Shown in pieces: positions 19,916 to 28,214 of a stretch of 64,000 nucleotides of DNA. The position numbers and the translations under genes were made by a program. Location of the stretch: positions 310,001 to 374,000 of the forward strand of contig NZ_CP017641.1 of NCBI RefSeq assembly GCF_001983935.1, read 5' to 3'. This DNA comes from Fuerstiella marisgermanici. Its GTDB lineage: Bacteria > Planctomycetota > Planctomycetia > Planctomycetales > Planctomycetaceae. Every line of letters begins with the position of its first letter. The first letter of the stretch is position 1. The notes under the pieces were generated by a model, which searched no databases, had not been told where the DNA came from, and saw nothing but the letters and a program-made list of their open reading frames with translations.

Positions 19916-20911
19916 CTAGCCGTGCAATTCGTAGAAAGTCTTCAACGAACTGTCGACGACGGCTGGGGCGACGCGGATTTCTCGAAAAACCCGATTCAGC
20001 TGAGCGTCACCGTCTGCTTTCAGAGTCTTGGCGAGTTTTTGGAGATCGCTGATCATCTCGGGCGTGATTTCGGACATTCCTTTCGGAATGCTGGTCCCCG
20101 GTTGCGTGCCCCGGCCTCGTTGCATACAGACGTGCCGGCAGAAACTTATTAGCGAGTCGCCGATTTCTCGATTGGACATATTGGCAAGGTTACCCGGCCT
20201 CGGGTAGCGGGCATGCTGATAGAGCGCCGGTAGCATGTCACGAACGGTGATCTTCGTTCCTCGCAGTTTCAGAACGTCTCGCAGCTGCGCCTTGTAGCCA
20301 TTGGCGTAGTTTTCTGCCGCTCGTCCTTCCACCGTAACCAGTGGGTTGCCTGCTGATGCGAGTGTATTCAGGGCGGCCGATGCGGTGAGACCGTGGCCAG
20401 TCTTTCTCATGTGGAAATAACCTCGCGTGTGAGGAATGAATCCTCTAAGTCCCGTTCCGTAGTCTTCGGCCTTCATAAACAGATACTCCGTGCCTTTCGT
20501 GGTTTCCATCTGAACCAGCAGCTCGCGGTATCCCTTCAAAAAGGCCCAGCCTTTTTTCGCCGATCGGCCTGCACCGCCGAGGTGAGAACTTTTTCGCCTC
20601 GCCAGGTGTCTGTCGCACGCACGTTGAATGACGCCCCGTTGTTCTTCGGAAAGCTGGGACAGGTCAATCATGTAGCTGCCTTTTTCCAGCGGATGATGAA
20701 CCCAACAGGCGATATACAGAGCGTGAAAAGACTTGATGTCCCAACGTCCGGACGGCGCATGCAGCATCGACGTAACGTTTGTCTGAAGCGTACTCTTCAG
20801 GAAGTTTCGAAACGATCGAATGTCTCGGAACTTACTGCGAAAGACGTCGCGAACAATCTGCTGGTCGGACGCACTTCGGGATTGAATGAGTGCTGCGATT
20901 TGGCCGTTCAT
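19916..20911 (-). CDS. Unknown protein, last gene of a four-gene operon of unrecognised function
   Basis: I do not recognise this family. The ATG at 20911 is preferred over one 33 bp upstream because GGGAG lies eight bases before it. That gives 331 residues (MNGQIAALIQSRSA...). The protein is soluble-looking, Lys/Arg-rich and mixed alpha/beta, with no signal peptide or membrane segment. Notable stretches are a 'YIACWVHHPLEKGSYMID' segment near residue 60, a basic 'HLARRKSSHLGG' segment, an 'FIPHTRGYFHMRKTGHG' segment near 165, and a C-terminal helical region (EITPEMISDLQKLAKTLK). No catalytic motif is obvious. It follows the 209-residue gene by 84 bp and is probably co-transcribed with it. 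Confidence 0.6.
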   Translation of the reverse strand: MNGQIAALIQSRSASDQQIVRDVFRSKFRDIRSFRNFLKSTLQTNVTSMLHAPSGRWDIKSFHALYIACWVHHPLEKGSYMIDLSQLSEEQRGVIQRACDRHLARRKSSHLGGAGRSAKKGWAFLKGYRELLVQMETTKGTEYLFMKAEDYGTGLRGFIPHTRGYFHMRKTGHGLTASAALNTLASAGNPLVTVEGRAAENYANGYKAQLRDVLKLRGTKITVRDMLPALYQHARYPRPGNLANMSNREIGDSLISFCRHVCMQRGRGTQPGTSIPKGMSEITPEMISDLQKLAKTLKADGDAQLNRVFREIRVAPAVVDSSLKTFYELHG

Positions 20912-20995
20912 GGTTTGCTCCCGCCCGCGTTGTGCTCGGGACACAGCGACGAAGGATCAAGACTGCTGCGGTTCGAGTGTAGCATCACTGGGAAG

Positions 20996-21625
20996 CTACG
21001 CCTTCTGCAGTTTTAGTGGCCCCGCGCCATCCAAGGTTAGCTGGTCGTGGCCGGGTAGGTAAGTGCCCTTGTAAGGATGTCGAAGGCTCGGATCTTGGCC
21101 GTAGAGAATGCGTTTGTATTTGTCATAGTATCCCACGCTGGATGGCGTCGTGACGAACATAGCCCACTCGTTCTCTCCGATCGCGTCCACGCAGCCGCAT
21201 GCGCTGAGTGCGTTGTGCGTCTCAAGCATCACCAGCATGTTTTTCACACCCGCCTTCTGATGAATAGCCTGCGCGTCTCGCATGACTCCGGCACGAAACG
21301 CACCGCCGAGTGAATGCATTGATGCGGCCTTGCCTACTGCGGTGGTGCCGCCGGACGCAAGTGCTTCTACCCCCGATGTTCCGATTCCGGCTGCACCCGT
21401 TGCCGCGTTTGACAACCAGTTGAGCGCCATTCCCGCAAACCATAGTATCTTGCCGTTACCTCCTTTTGAGACCAGAAAGTGGTAACGGTTCTTACCCTGT
21501 TCCATGTCCTCGGCCCGTTGCACGAATATGCTCTCGGAACTGATTCGCAGATTCATTCTGGTGTCGTGCTTAGTGACCGTCTTGACGATCGCTTTGACAT
21601 CATTCAGCGAAAGAGTGTGAGTCAT
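20996..21625 (-). CDS. Unknown protein with Gly/Ala-rich centre (third gene of unrecognised operon)
   Basis: 209 residues from ATG at 21625; family not recognised. Residues 1-55 look globular and charged (SLNDVKAIVKTVTKHDTRMN). Residues about 55-110 are Gly/Ala/Ser-rich with a hydrophobic start (ILWFAGMALNWLSNAATG, then GTTAVGKAASMHSLGGAF), which could be an amphipathic or membrane-interacting segment. The C-terminal third has Tyr- and Gly-rich turns (SSVGYYDKYKRILYG, HPYKGTYLPGHDQLTLDG). There is no Sec signal. It starts 17 bp after the preceding gene's stop, consistent with one transcript. Gly-rich hydrophobic centres of this sort occur in some pore-forming or secreted effector proteins, but nothing here proves that. 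Confidence 0.55.
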   Translation of the reverse strand: MTHTLSLNDVKAIVKTVTKHDTRMNLRISSESIFVQRAEDMEQGKNRYHFLVSKGGNGKILWFAGMALNWLSNAATGAAGIGTSGVEALASGGTTAVGKAASMHSLGGAFRAGVMRDAQAIHQKAGVKNMLVMLETHNALSACGCVDAIGENEWAMFVTTPSSVGYYDKYKRILYGQDPSLRHPYKGTYLPGHDQLTLDGAGPLKLQKA

Positions 21626-21642
21626 CGAATAGCCCCATTTGT

Positions 21643-21918
21643 TCAGATTAATGGAAGAGAGTTAGAATTCGTCGTCTGCCGTTTTACCCGAGCCTTGCGG
21701 CGAGCAAAGATGATGGTCCCACCGAGCCACTGACTCATTAGGTTCCGAGATTTGTCCTTCAACTCAACAACCTGCTTGGGCGACGCACTTCCAGTTCGTC
21801 GCATTCCATCTTCGCGGTAGATTGACAGAGTCAGACCACGCGTAGATCGTAGGCGAGTCGCGCAGGTTTTGTTGGAGGTTCTGAGCCGGCCGGGGGCGAT
21901 CAATGCAGCCGCGGTCAT
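21643..21918 (-). CDS. Small basic protein of unknown function (second gene of unrecognised operon)
   Basis: 91 residues, strongly basic and Arg/Lys-rich, with no recognisable domain. Its start lies only 6 bp after the stop of the upstream gene and its stop is 17 bp before the next start, which is the main support for it being real. A weak hydrophobic patch (LMSQWLGGTIIF) is followed by a basic run (ARRKARVKRQ). No clear Shine-Dalgarno is visible, so translation may be coupled to the upstream gene. It could also be a chance frame between two real genes. Confidence 0.4.
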   Translation of the reverse strand: MTAAALIAPGRLRTSNKTCATRLRSTRGLTLSIYREDGMRRTGSASPKQVVELKDKSRNLMSQWLGGTIIFARRKARVKRQTTNSNSLPLI

Positions 21919-21924
21919 GGATTG

Positions 21925-22404
21925 CTAGGTGGCGAAATTGCTATTCGCTTCGTTGATCAATTTGACTATTTCGGCAGGAAACTCGTCATAGTCTTTCGCC
22001 ATGGATGCGTTGATCTCATTGTTGGCTTGCCACATTTGGAAGCTGGCTTCCCGTGCAGCACTCTTGCCACCAACGGCGTAGTGAAGAATTGGTAAAGCGG
22101 TTGGCAACATGCGCAGTATCGACGCGTAGTACCCAATTTTTCCGCTGTGATGCTTGTAGCCAAAGGCGATCTCAAAAAGTCTCCGAGGTCGCCCAAACAC
22201 TGGTCTCCTGAACATTAAAACGACACGCAGCCTCATGTTTTTGCTCACATTCCAGAACTCTAAGCAGGGTAACAGAAACTCATCCGGTATGATGTTCGAT
22301 CGGTGTCGATCCTTGACGCTGTCAATCCAGTCGCATCCTTCTCTAAGCGCATCGATGACTTCATAGCTGTGGGCCTGCCTAATCCTCTGCTGAAGGGTCC
22401 GCAT
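21925..22404 (-). CDS. Unknown protein, first gene of the four-gene operon
   Basis: The ATG at 22404 is chosen because AGGAG stands seven bases upstream (gtccAGGAGaagaaacATG); a longer frame exists but has no such site. It gives 159 residues. The N-terminus is helical and charged (MRTLQQRIRQAHSYEVIDAL), the middle basic (VVLMFRRPVFGRPRRLFEI), followed by a hydrophobic stretch (GYYASILRMLPTALPILHYA) that is too short and too broken to be certain as a membrane helix, and an acidic helical C-terminus. Family not recognised. Base composition over this gene looks more AT-rich than the neighbouring kinase gene, a possible hint of transfer, but I did not measure it. Confidence 0.5.
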   Translation of the reverse strand: MRTLQQRIRQAHSYEVIDALREGCDWIDSVKDRHRSNIIPDEFLLPCLEFWNVSKNMRLRVVLMFRRPVFGRPRRLFEIAFGYKHHSGKIGYYASILRMLPTALPILHYAVGGKSAAREASFQMWQANNEINASMAKDYDEFPAEIVKLINEANSNFAT

Positions 22405-22700
22405 GTTTCTTCTCCTGGACTCGAGGTGATGGTCTGCATACTGTGCCACTTGAGAAACTCGTGGGGCATAACACGAAAGGCGTTTTTTCTCAATTGGCGA
22501 TTTGAGTACCGGAATCAGGCTGCGGAAGGAAAATTGCGGGACAACTGGTTCGATTTCAGTCCAACGCACCCAGCTTGGATCCAGCAGCTGCGTTGCAACG
22601 GCTCCTGTTATGCGGCTACGGTTTCTCGTAAGATCGGACTACTTCAGTCGTTTTTCGGGCAACGAATCCCGACAACGCGGTGCCTTTGGGACACAGAAAA
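22405..22700. other. Divergent intergenic region upstream of the unknown operon and the kinase gene
   Basis: About 296 bp separate the two divergent starts and must hold promoters for both. I see no convincing -10/-35 pair and no strong inverted repeat. A longer open frame from the minus-strand gene crosses part of it but lacks a ribosome-binding site. Confidence 0.4.
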
Positions 22701-25331
22701 ATGTCACCGGAAAACTGTCCCGACGAACCGACGATCGCCAGGTTTGCTCACGGCTTGCTGGCAGAAGATGAGGCCGAATCGGTCGTGAGCCACATCGAAA
22801 CATGTGCCGCCTGCGGAGTGACGGTCGAGGTGCATGCCCGTAACGGTGACGATTTGATCAAACAGTTGCGTCACGCATCTCACCACGACCTTCCACCGGA
22901 TCCCGATTGTGACCGCACTCTGGGACGGTTAAGAGAAGTCGACGTGGCCAATGTTCTCAGTCACAAAGGCGAAGACGAAGCGACCGCGCCTGAGAGGATT
23001 CGCGACTACCAGATCGTCGAAAAACTTGGCGAAGGCGGAATGGGAGTCGTGTTCAAGGCTCTTCACACGCGCATGGATCGCACCGTCGCGATCAAAATTC
23101 TGTCGCAGCGCCATCTTTCAAGACCGGATCGCGTCAAACGCTTTGAACGCGAAGTGAAGGCGATCGCTCGGCTGGAACATCCCAACATCGTGCGAGCCAC
23201 CGACGCCGGTGAAGAAGACGGTCTTCCATTTTTGGTCATGGAATTCGTTGACGGTGCCGACCTGTCGTCGATCGTCAGGCAAGATGGCCCGCTACCAGTG
23301 GCAGAAGCGTGTGAAGTGATTCGGCAGGCCGCTGTCGGGCTTCAGTTTGCTCATGACCAGGGCCTGATTCATCGAGACGTTAAGCCGTCCAATCTGATTC
23401 TGTCGCCGACCTCGCCCGAGCATGCGGGGGGCTCCAGTGGAGCTGGCGGCGCAGCGGTAGTCAAGATTCTGGATCTCGGACTTGCCCGGCTACGCAGCGA
23501 CGCAGCCACGGGCAAAGAAACGCAGGCGACCGAGGCTGGCGATACCACCGAATACTCCGCGGAACTCACGCGCGACGGGTTGATTGTTGGAACCATCGAC
23601 TACATGGCCCCCGAACAGGCGCGAGACGGTGGCATCGCCGATGAACGGTCCGATATCTATTCGCTCGGATGCACGTTCTATTTTTTGCTGACCGGCCAGC
23701 CGCCATTCCGTGATGATCAAAAAGGAGCGATGACGAGAACGCTCGCTCGGCATCAAAGCGAGGCGCCCCGTCCCCTTTCTGACTTTCGCCGCGACGTACC
23801 ACCTGTGGTCGACGCTGTTGTCACGCGAATGATGGATAAGCAGCCCGTCGATCGGTACGGCGCCATGGCCGAGGTCGCAGCATCGCTGGCTGACACCGCC
23901 GACACTGCTGATTTGATGCGTCTTCAGAACCCGCAAAAATCCAACGCTGCCCCTCGGCCAGCTAGTCGGCGAAACAGTCAACCAGCGACTCACCAAGGCC
24001 GTACTGGAAAGGGGCGTCATTCCGGTTGGCGTCGCTTCGGCCTAATCGTGATGCTCGCACTGTTTGGCGGAGCGGCATGGTTCGGCGTCACGACACGAAA
24101 GGTCGACGTTGGTCACGGAACAATGGAGGTGCAGTTTGACGACAATGCATTTGAAGGCACCGTCGTTGGCGAAACTCTGACCCTCAAGAGTTTGCAGACC
24201 GGAAAACAGCAAACACTGAAGTTGACAGCGCAAAAAACGTCGGCCCCGCTGGCTCCGGGGACGTATGAAATTTCAGTAACGACGGATAGCGGTCTCGAAA
24301 TTGTTGGAGGACCGCAGCTAACCATCAAAACCGGTGAAAGTCATCAGGTTGTTGTTCGTTATTTGCCGACACCCAAACCGCCGGACGCACATCGCCGAGC
24401 GGCAAATCGCATTTTGGAACTCACTGGCAGCACGGTCACTGTTCGAGTAGCGGAGCAGGAACCCAAACTCATCGCCCGGCCCGAAGACCTGCCAGTCAAA
24501 GACTTTGAGCTGTGGGGGCTATATGCGATGGGAACCGAGTTCACGAACGAAGATGCGAAGTTGCTTAGCGGACTGACAAGCCTTCGCTCGCTGGTTTTTT
24601 ACCACACCGCAATCAACGATGACGCTCTCCGTGCATTCGCCCAGTTTCACCGCTGCAACTACATGGCGTTGGCCGAATGTCCCGTGACGTCGGCCGGAGT
24701 CATCCCGCTTGTCAGAGCATTGCGCGGGATCACTCACCTTAATGTCGACACAACCGGTGTGGGAGCTGATTTGGTACCGGAGGTCGCGAAGTGTGAGTCG
24801 CTGCAATGGCTGGGGTTGCCTTCGACAATCTCCGTGACTGAACTTCAACCGCTGAGCAAACTTAAAAACCCAATTCATCTCCGCTACTACGCGCCGCTAA
24901 AGGATGGCGATCTAAACCTACTGACAAAACTTCCCCTGGACTTCGTGGCACTGAATGCTTTAAACCTCACAGGCGAAGGATTCACGCACCTGAAGTCGTC
25001 GCCCACGCTGACCTCGCTTGGTTTAAAGGACGGAGCTGGTGTAACTGCGACGTCCCTGCGAGACCTGAAGTCCTGGCCAGCGCTGCGGCGATTGGAGTTC
25101 TCTAATTGTGATCTAACTGGTGAAAAACTAGCGGCTCTAAGCGAAGTGCGTCAGTTGCAGACGTTGCAGACGTTGCAGATCAACGCAGATTCGTTGTCTT
25201 CGGAGGATCTCGCGAATTTGAAAGATTTGCCAGAGCTGACCACTTTGTATTTATTTAATGCGGGGCTGAGTAATCCCGACATCACAGCCCTGAAAAAACT
25301 GCTGAAGGGCTGCCAGGTGATCACGAAGTAA
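22701..25331 (+). CDS. Membrane Ser/Thr protein kinase with N-terminal Cys motif and C-terminal leucine-rich repeats
   Basis: 876 residues from ATG 22701 (a GTG 21 bp upstream is possible). Residues 31-38 are H-x3-C-x2-C (HIETCAAC), the anti-sigma zinc-finger signature. The kinase domain covers about 103-370: glycine loop KLGEGGMGVVFK, VAIKIL lysine, catalytic HRDVKPSN near 224, DLGLAR in place of DFG near 258, and activation segment GTIDYMAPEQ near 297. All catalytic residues are present, so it should be active. A single membrane helix (GLIVMLALFGGAAWFGV) is at about 446-463. Outside it lies a beta-rich PEGA-like segment, then leucine-rich repeats to the end (LTSLRSLVFYHTAIND, LPELTTLYLFNAGLSN). 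An ECF sigma gene follows 181 bp downstream, so the kinase may sense an external signal and control that sigma factor, an inference supported by known kinase-linked ECF groups. Confidence 0.9.
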   Translation: MSPENCPDEPTIARFAHGLLAEDEAESVVSHIETCAACGVTVEVHARNGDDLIKQLRHASHHDLPPDPDCDRTLGRLREVDVANVLSHKGEDEATAPERIRDYQIVEKLGEGGMGVVFKALHTRMDRTVAIKILSQRHLSRPDRVKRFEREVKAIARLEHPNIVRATDAGEEDGLPFLVMEFVDGADLSSIVRQDGPLPVAEACEVIRQAAVGLQFAHDQGLIHRDVKPSNLILSPTSPEHAGGSSGAGGAAVVKILDLGLARLRSDAATGKETQATEAGDTTEYSAELTRDGLIVGTIDYMAPEQARDGGIADERSDIYSLGCTFYFLLTGQPPFRDDQKGAMTRTLARHQSEAPRPLSDFRRDVPPVVDAVVTRMMDKQPVDRYGAMAEVAASLADTADTADLMRLQNPQKSNAAPRPASRRNSQPATHQGRTGKGRHSGWRRFGLIVMLALFGGAAWFGVTTRKVDVGHGTMEVQFDDNAFEGTVVGETLTLKSLQTGKQQTLKLTAQKTSAPLAPGTYEISVTTDSGLEIVGGPQLTIKTGESHQVVVRYLPTPKPPDAHRRAANRILELTGSTVTVRVAEQEPKLIARPEDLPVKDFELWGLYAMGTEFTNEDAKLLSGLTSLRSLVFYHTAINDDALRAFAQFHRCNYMALAECPVTSAGVIPLVRALRGITHLNVDTTGVGADLVPEVAKCESLQWLGLPSTISVTELQPLSKLKNPIHLRYYAPLKDGDLNLLTKLPLDFVALNALNLTGEGFTHLKSSPTLTSLGLKDGAGVTATSLRDLKSWPALRRLEFSNCDLTGEKLAALSEVRQLQTLQTLQINADSLSSEDLANLKDLPELTTLYLFNAGLSNPDITALKKLLKGCQVITK

Positions 25332-25512
25332 CTCGCGGCCTGCCGAATTCCGCACGAGAGAGGTTGACCCGAGTTGATAAACAGACCAACCTGCCTGACA
25401 ATGCGAGGAAGCCAGATCGCAGGCGGACCGGACTCCAATCGAAGTTCGTCTGCTCAACGTCGGCTCCTTTCCTGTTGCCGCGTTTGCGATCTTTTCAGGC
25501 AGGTCTTTTTCG

Positions 25513-26142
25513 TTGTCACGTCCGAGTCAAACATCATCCACGCTTCTGGAACGCATTCGGGAATGTGATCAGGAGGCGTGGGTTCGGTTTGTTGATCTGT
25601 ACGGCCCCACGCTGTACGGTTGGTGTCGTGCGGCCCGTCTGTCCGACGACGATGCGGCGGACGTGATTCAGGACACCTTCCGCGCCGTGGCTCGCTATCT
25701 TGACGGCTTCAAACGAGAATCCGGTCAGAAAGGCGCACTCACCGCGTGGCTGTGGAAGGTGACTCAAAGCAAGATTCGAAACCATTGGCAGCGGATCGCT
25801 CGCAGCGAACCCGGTCAGGGCGGCAGCGACGCTCAGCGGCGACTTGCCGAATTGCCAGATCCGTTTGGTGACCTGGCGGATGACGAATCCGTTACGGGCG
25901 ATGGATCGCTCATCATCCGCGCGGCAGAATTGATTCGACCTGAATTCCAGGAATCCACCTGGAATGCGTTTTGGCGTGTGGCGATCGACGAACAACCCAC
26001 GGACGTCGTCGCAAAACAACTGGGCATCAGTGTCGCCGCCGTTCGTCAGGCCAACTACCGAGTTCGCCGCCGCCTGCGGCAGGAACTACAGGGTGTGGTG
26101 ACGGTGTCAGAGGAACATCCATCACTCGAGCCCGGCATTTGA
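25513..26142 (+). CDS. ECF-type RNA polymerase sigma factor
   Basis: 209 residues; TTG start with CAGG about ten bases upstream. Sigma region 2 covers about 25-67 (FVDLYGPTLYGWCRAA, DDAADVIQDTFRAVARYL), including the core-binding and -10 recognition helices. Region 4 covers about 148-193 (FWRVAIDEQPTDVVAKQLG, SVAAVRQANYRVRRRL), a helix-turn-helix for -35 recognition. The linker is longer than in small ECF factors (RLAELPDPFGDLADD). The C-terminal tail after region 4 is short. The subfamily, with 'WxAFWRVAIDEQP', is typical of planctomycetes. No separate anti-sigma gene is adjacent; the upstream kinase with its anti-sigma-like Cys motif is the likely partner. Confidence 0.9.
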   Translation: MSRPSQTSSTLLERIRECDQEAWVRFVDLYGPTLYGWCRAARLSDDDAADVIQDTFRAVARYLDGFKRESGQKGALTAWLWKVTQSKIRNHWQRIARSEPGQGGSDAQRRLAELPDPFGDLADDESVTGDGSLIIRAAELIRPEFQESTWNAFWRVAIDEQPTDVVAKQLGISVAAVRQANYRVRRRLRQELQGVVTVSEEHPSLEPGI

Positions 26143-26197
26143 TTTCGGACCGAGGCCGTGATTCCAACTTGTGAACTCGCGTATCGCAGCACTGCGC

Positions 26198-27070
26198 CTA
26201 CTTTGCGACGACTCGCCGTGTCACGATTTCCGGGACGGCTTCGTCCTGCGACGTGGAAAAGCCGGTGACGAATTCCAGTTCACTTAACGTTTGTTCTGTT
26301 TCGTGAATACTGTCGGCGACTGAATCGACTTCGTTTGACAGCATTGCCGGGTCACCGCGGCTGATCCCCATTTCCGCCAACGAACGAATCTTGTTCTCCA
26401 GCCGCTTCTGTTCGGCCTTCACTAATTCGTAGCTGTCGCGCGCCTGCTCGAAGTTCTTCTGCCGCTGCTTACAGGTGTTCAGGTTGTCCTGTAACGTTGC
26501 CATTATGCGAGCTCGCTGTTCGTTTTGCGGACGCTCGGCTTCGCGTTCCAGCCGCGACTGCACCTGTCTCGTTTCCCGTTCGATTTCATCGATCGTTGTG
26601 GTTTCGAAAAATCGGTTTAACGAATTTTCGGTGTACAGCAGTTTCAGAAACAGCCACAGCAGGCGGTCCAGCCCATCCAGCCGGACTTCAGCGAATGTGC
26701 CGTCCGGTTCCAGAACACCGTTCGCGGTCTGATACTGTTTGGTGATCGCGCGAAGTTCTTCGCAGCGACCCATCAATTTACGAAACCGCTGCTGAGCACC
26801 TCGGGGCAGTGACGTGAGCATCCGTCGCATGCGGACTTCAGCCGTCTTCGCATTATTCTCTTTCAGCTTCTGCTGTTCGGTGATGTCGACGTACTGGCGA
26901 AAGCGGGGGTGAGTTCCGACGAAGCCCAGCCACGCCATTTCGCCAGCGGCGACTAGCGAAAGTCCGACCTCCGGCTGTTGCGACATCATTGAAAACCCGA
27001 CCCCTGCCGCCAGGCCTAATAGGTTCCAGCGGTTCGCAAAGGCGGCTTTGATGTATTTAGTAAGGCTCAC
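26198..27070 (-). CDS. Membrane-anchored coiled-coil protein of unknown function
   Basis: 290 residues, GTG start. Two adjacent hydrophobic stretches near the N-terminus (WNLLGLAAGVGFSMM at about 15-30 and VGLSLVAAGEMAWLGFVG at about 35-52) probably form a membrane hairpin. The rest is charged and helical, with heptad-like segments at about 65-110 and 165-260 (RQVQSRLEREAERPQNEQRA, ARDSYELVKAEQKRLENKI), that is, a long cytoplasmic coiled coil. I do not recognise the family; similar short hairpin plus coiled-coil proteins accompany MoxR/vWA clusters in some planctomycetes, but none is adjacent here. It is divergent from nothing and lies downstream of the ABC ATPase gene by about 110 bp, so the two may share a transcript. 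Confidence 0.65.
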   Translation of the reverse strand: MSLTKYIKAAFANRWNLLGLAAGVGFSMMSQQPEVGLSLVAAGEMAWLGFVGTHPRFRQYVDITEQQKLKENNAKTAEVRMRRMLTSLPRGAQQRFRKLMGRCEELRAITKQYQTANGVLEPDGTFAEVRLDGLDRLLWLFLKLLYTENSLNRFFETTTIDEIERETRQVQSRLEREAERPQNEQRARIMATLQDNLNTCKQRQKNFEQARDSYELVKAEQKRLENKIRSLAEMGISRGDPAMLSNEVDSVADSIHETEQTLSELEFVTGFSTSQDEAVPEIVTRRVVAK

Positions 27071-27179
27071 GTGGATTACGTTCGGTCTTCAATTGACTGG
27101 GAATACCGTAGCAGAAAATTTCGAAGTTTCCGCGCCGCAGCCAGTTGGCTTTATGGCTGTCGTGAAAAAATGCTTCCGG

Positions 27180-28004
27180 CTACATTGCGCCCGCATGGGC
27201 GTTAGCGGACTCCAGTTCTTCAAGGATATCACGGATTCCAAAGACGGTCTTTTGGAAACCTTCTTCTCGCTGCATTTCCAGAGCTGGTCGATCAGGCGGC
27301 TCTACTTCGATTTGATGCAGCAGCGTACCAGGCGACCGACTAAGAATGAACACTCGGTCGCCGAGGTAGACAGATTCTTCAATCGAGTGCGTTACAAAAA
27401 AAACGGTGGCCTGCACTTCTCGCCACAAATTCACCAGCAGGTCCTGCATCTGCATGCGGGTATGTGGGTCGAGTGCTCCGAACGGTTCATCCATCAGTAT
27501 AATCCTCGGTCGTAGAATCAGCGTTCGAGCAATCGCGACTCGCTGCCGCATTCCACCGGATAATTCGTGTGGAAACTTGCCAGCGTCTGAATCCACATTC
27601 AGCCCGACTTTACCAATCCATGATCGAGCCTGCTCGTGGCGTTCTTCCCTGGACACACCGCGACATTCCATACCGAAGGCGACGTTGTCCAGCACTGTGC
27701 GGTTGTCGAAGCTGGTGTAATCCTGAAACACCATCCCTCGATCCGGTCCCGGTCCCAGCACTCGTTGACCTTCCACCAGCACCTCGCCGGTGGTCGGTGG
27801 ATGCTGCGGTGTCAGTCCGGCGATCATCCGCAGAATCGTACTCTTGCCACAGCCACTGGGGCCCAATACCGAAATGAACTCGCCATGATTTGGTACATCG
27901 GGAACCGCAAAGTTAATGTCTTTGACGGCGGTGAAAGCATCCGGCCGACCGTAGTTGTATGTCTTGGAAACGTTTCGAAATTCAACGACGTTTGGCGATG
28001 ACAT
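27180..28004 (-). CDS. ABC transporter ATP-binding protein, nitrate/sulfonate/taurine type
   Basis: 274 residues from ATG 28004 (a TTG 63 bp upstream lacks support). Walker A is GPSGCGKST at 48-56, the Q-loop DYTSFDN follows 'GMVFQ', the signature is LSGGMRQRVAIAR, Walker B is RIILMDEPFGALDP and the switch His is in FVTHSIEES. The 'EESVYLGDRVFILSRSPG' ending is typical of the SsuB/TauB/NrtD group of importers. The ATPase powers uptake by a membrane permease with a periplasmic binding protein. Neither partner gene is next to it: the downstream neighbour is a coiled-coil membrane protein and the upstream neighbour a TPR protein. The substrate therefore cannot be assigned. Confidence 0.88.
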   Translation of the reverse strand: MSSPNVVEFRNVSKTYNYGRPDAFTAVKDINFAVPDVPNHGEFISVLGPSGCGKSTILRMIAGLTPQHPPTTGEVLVEGQRVLGPGPDRGMVFQDYTSFDNRTVLDNVAFGMECRGVSREERHEQARSWIGKVGLNVDSDAGKFPHELSGGMRQRVAIARTLILRPRIILMDEPFGALDPHTRMQMQDLLVNLWREVQATVFFVTHSIEESVYLGDRVFILSRSPGTLLHQIEVEPPDRPALEMQREEGFQKTVFGIRDILEELESANAHAGAM

Positions 28005-28214
28005 GAGGCGATTGACCTGTTCGATATGGTGCGTGCAGAGGTCCGAATATGAATAGCTAAAGGTCAAACGCAGGGAACAGCGAGGCGGATCAAAAAACAG
28101 GCACGTTATCGGCTACAGCCAATCTCGCTGACGGGTAGTCGCGGAACAATCGTTTCGGGCGATGAAGGCTGTTTCCCACAAGCCCGAACCGTCCATGAGA
28201 GAAGGGAAACTGCT

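Noticed and set aside
19916-22404. Unknown four-gene operon as a type VI secretion or phage tail cluster
   Set aside because: None of the four shows Hcp, VgrG, sheath, baseplate or tape-measure features, and the neighbours are housekeeping or regulatory genes.
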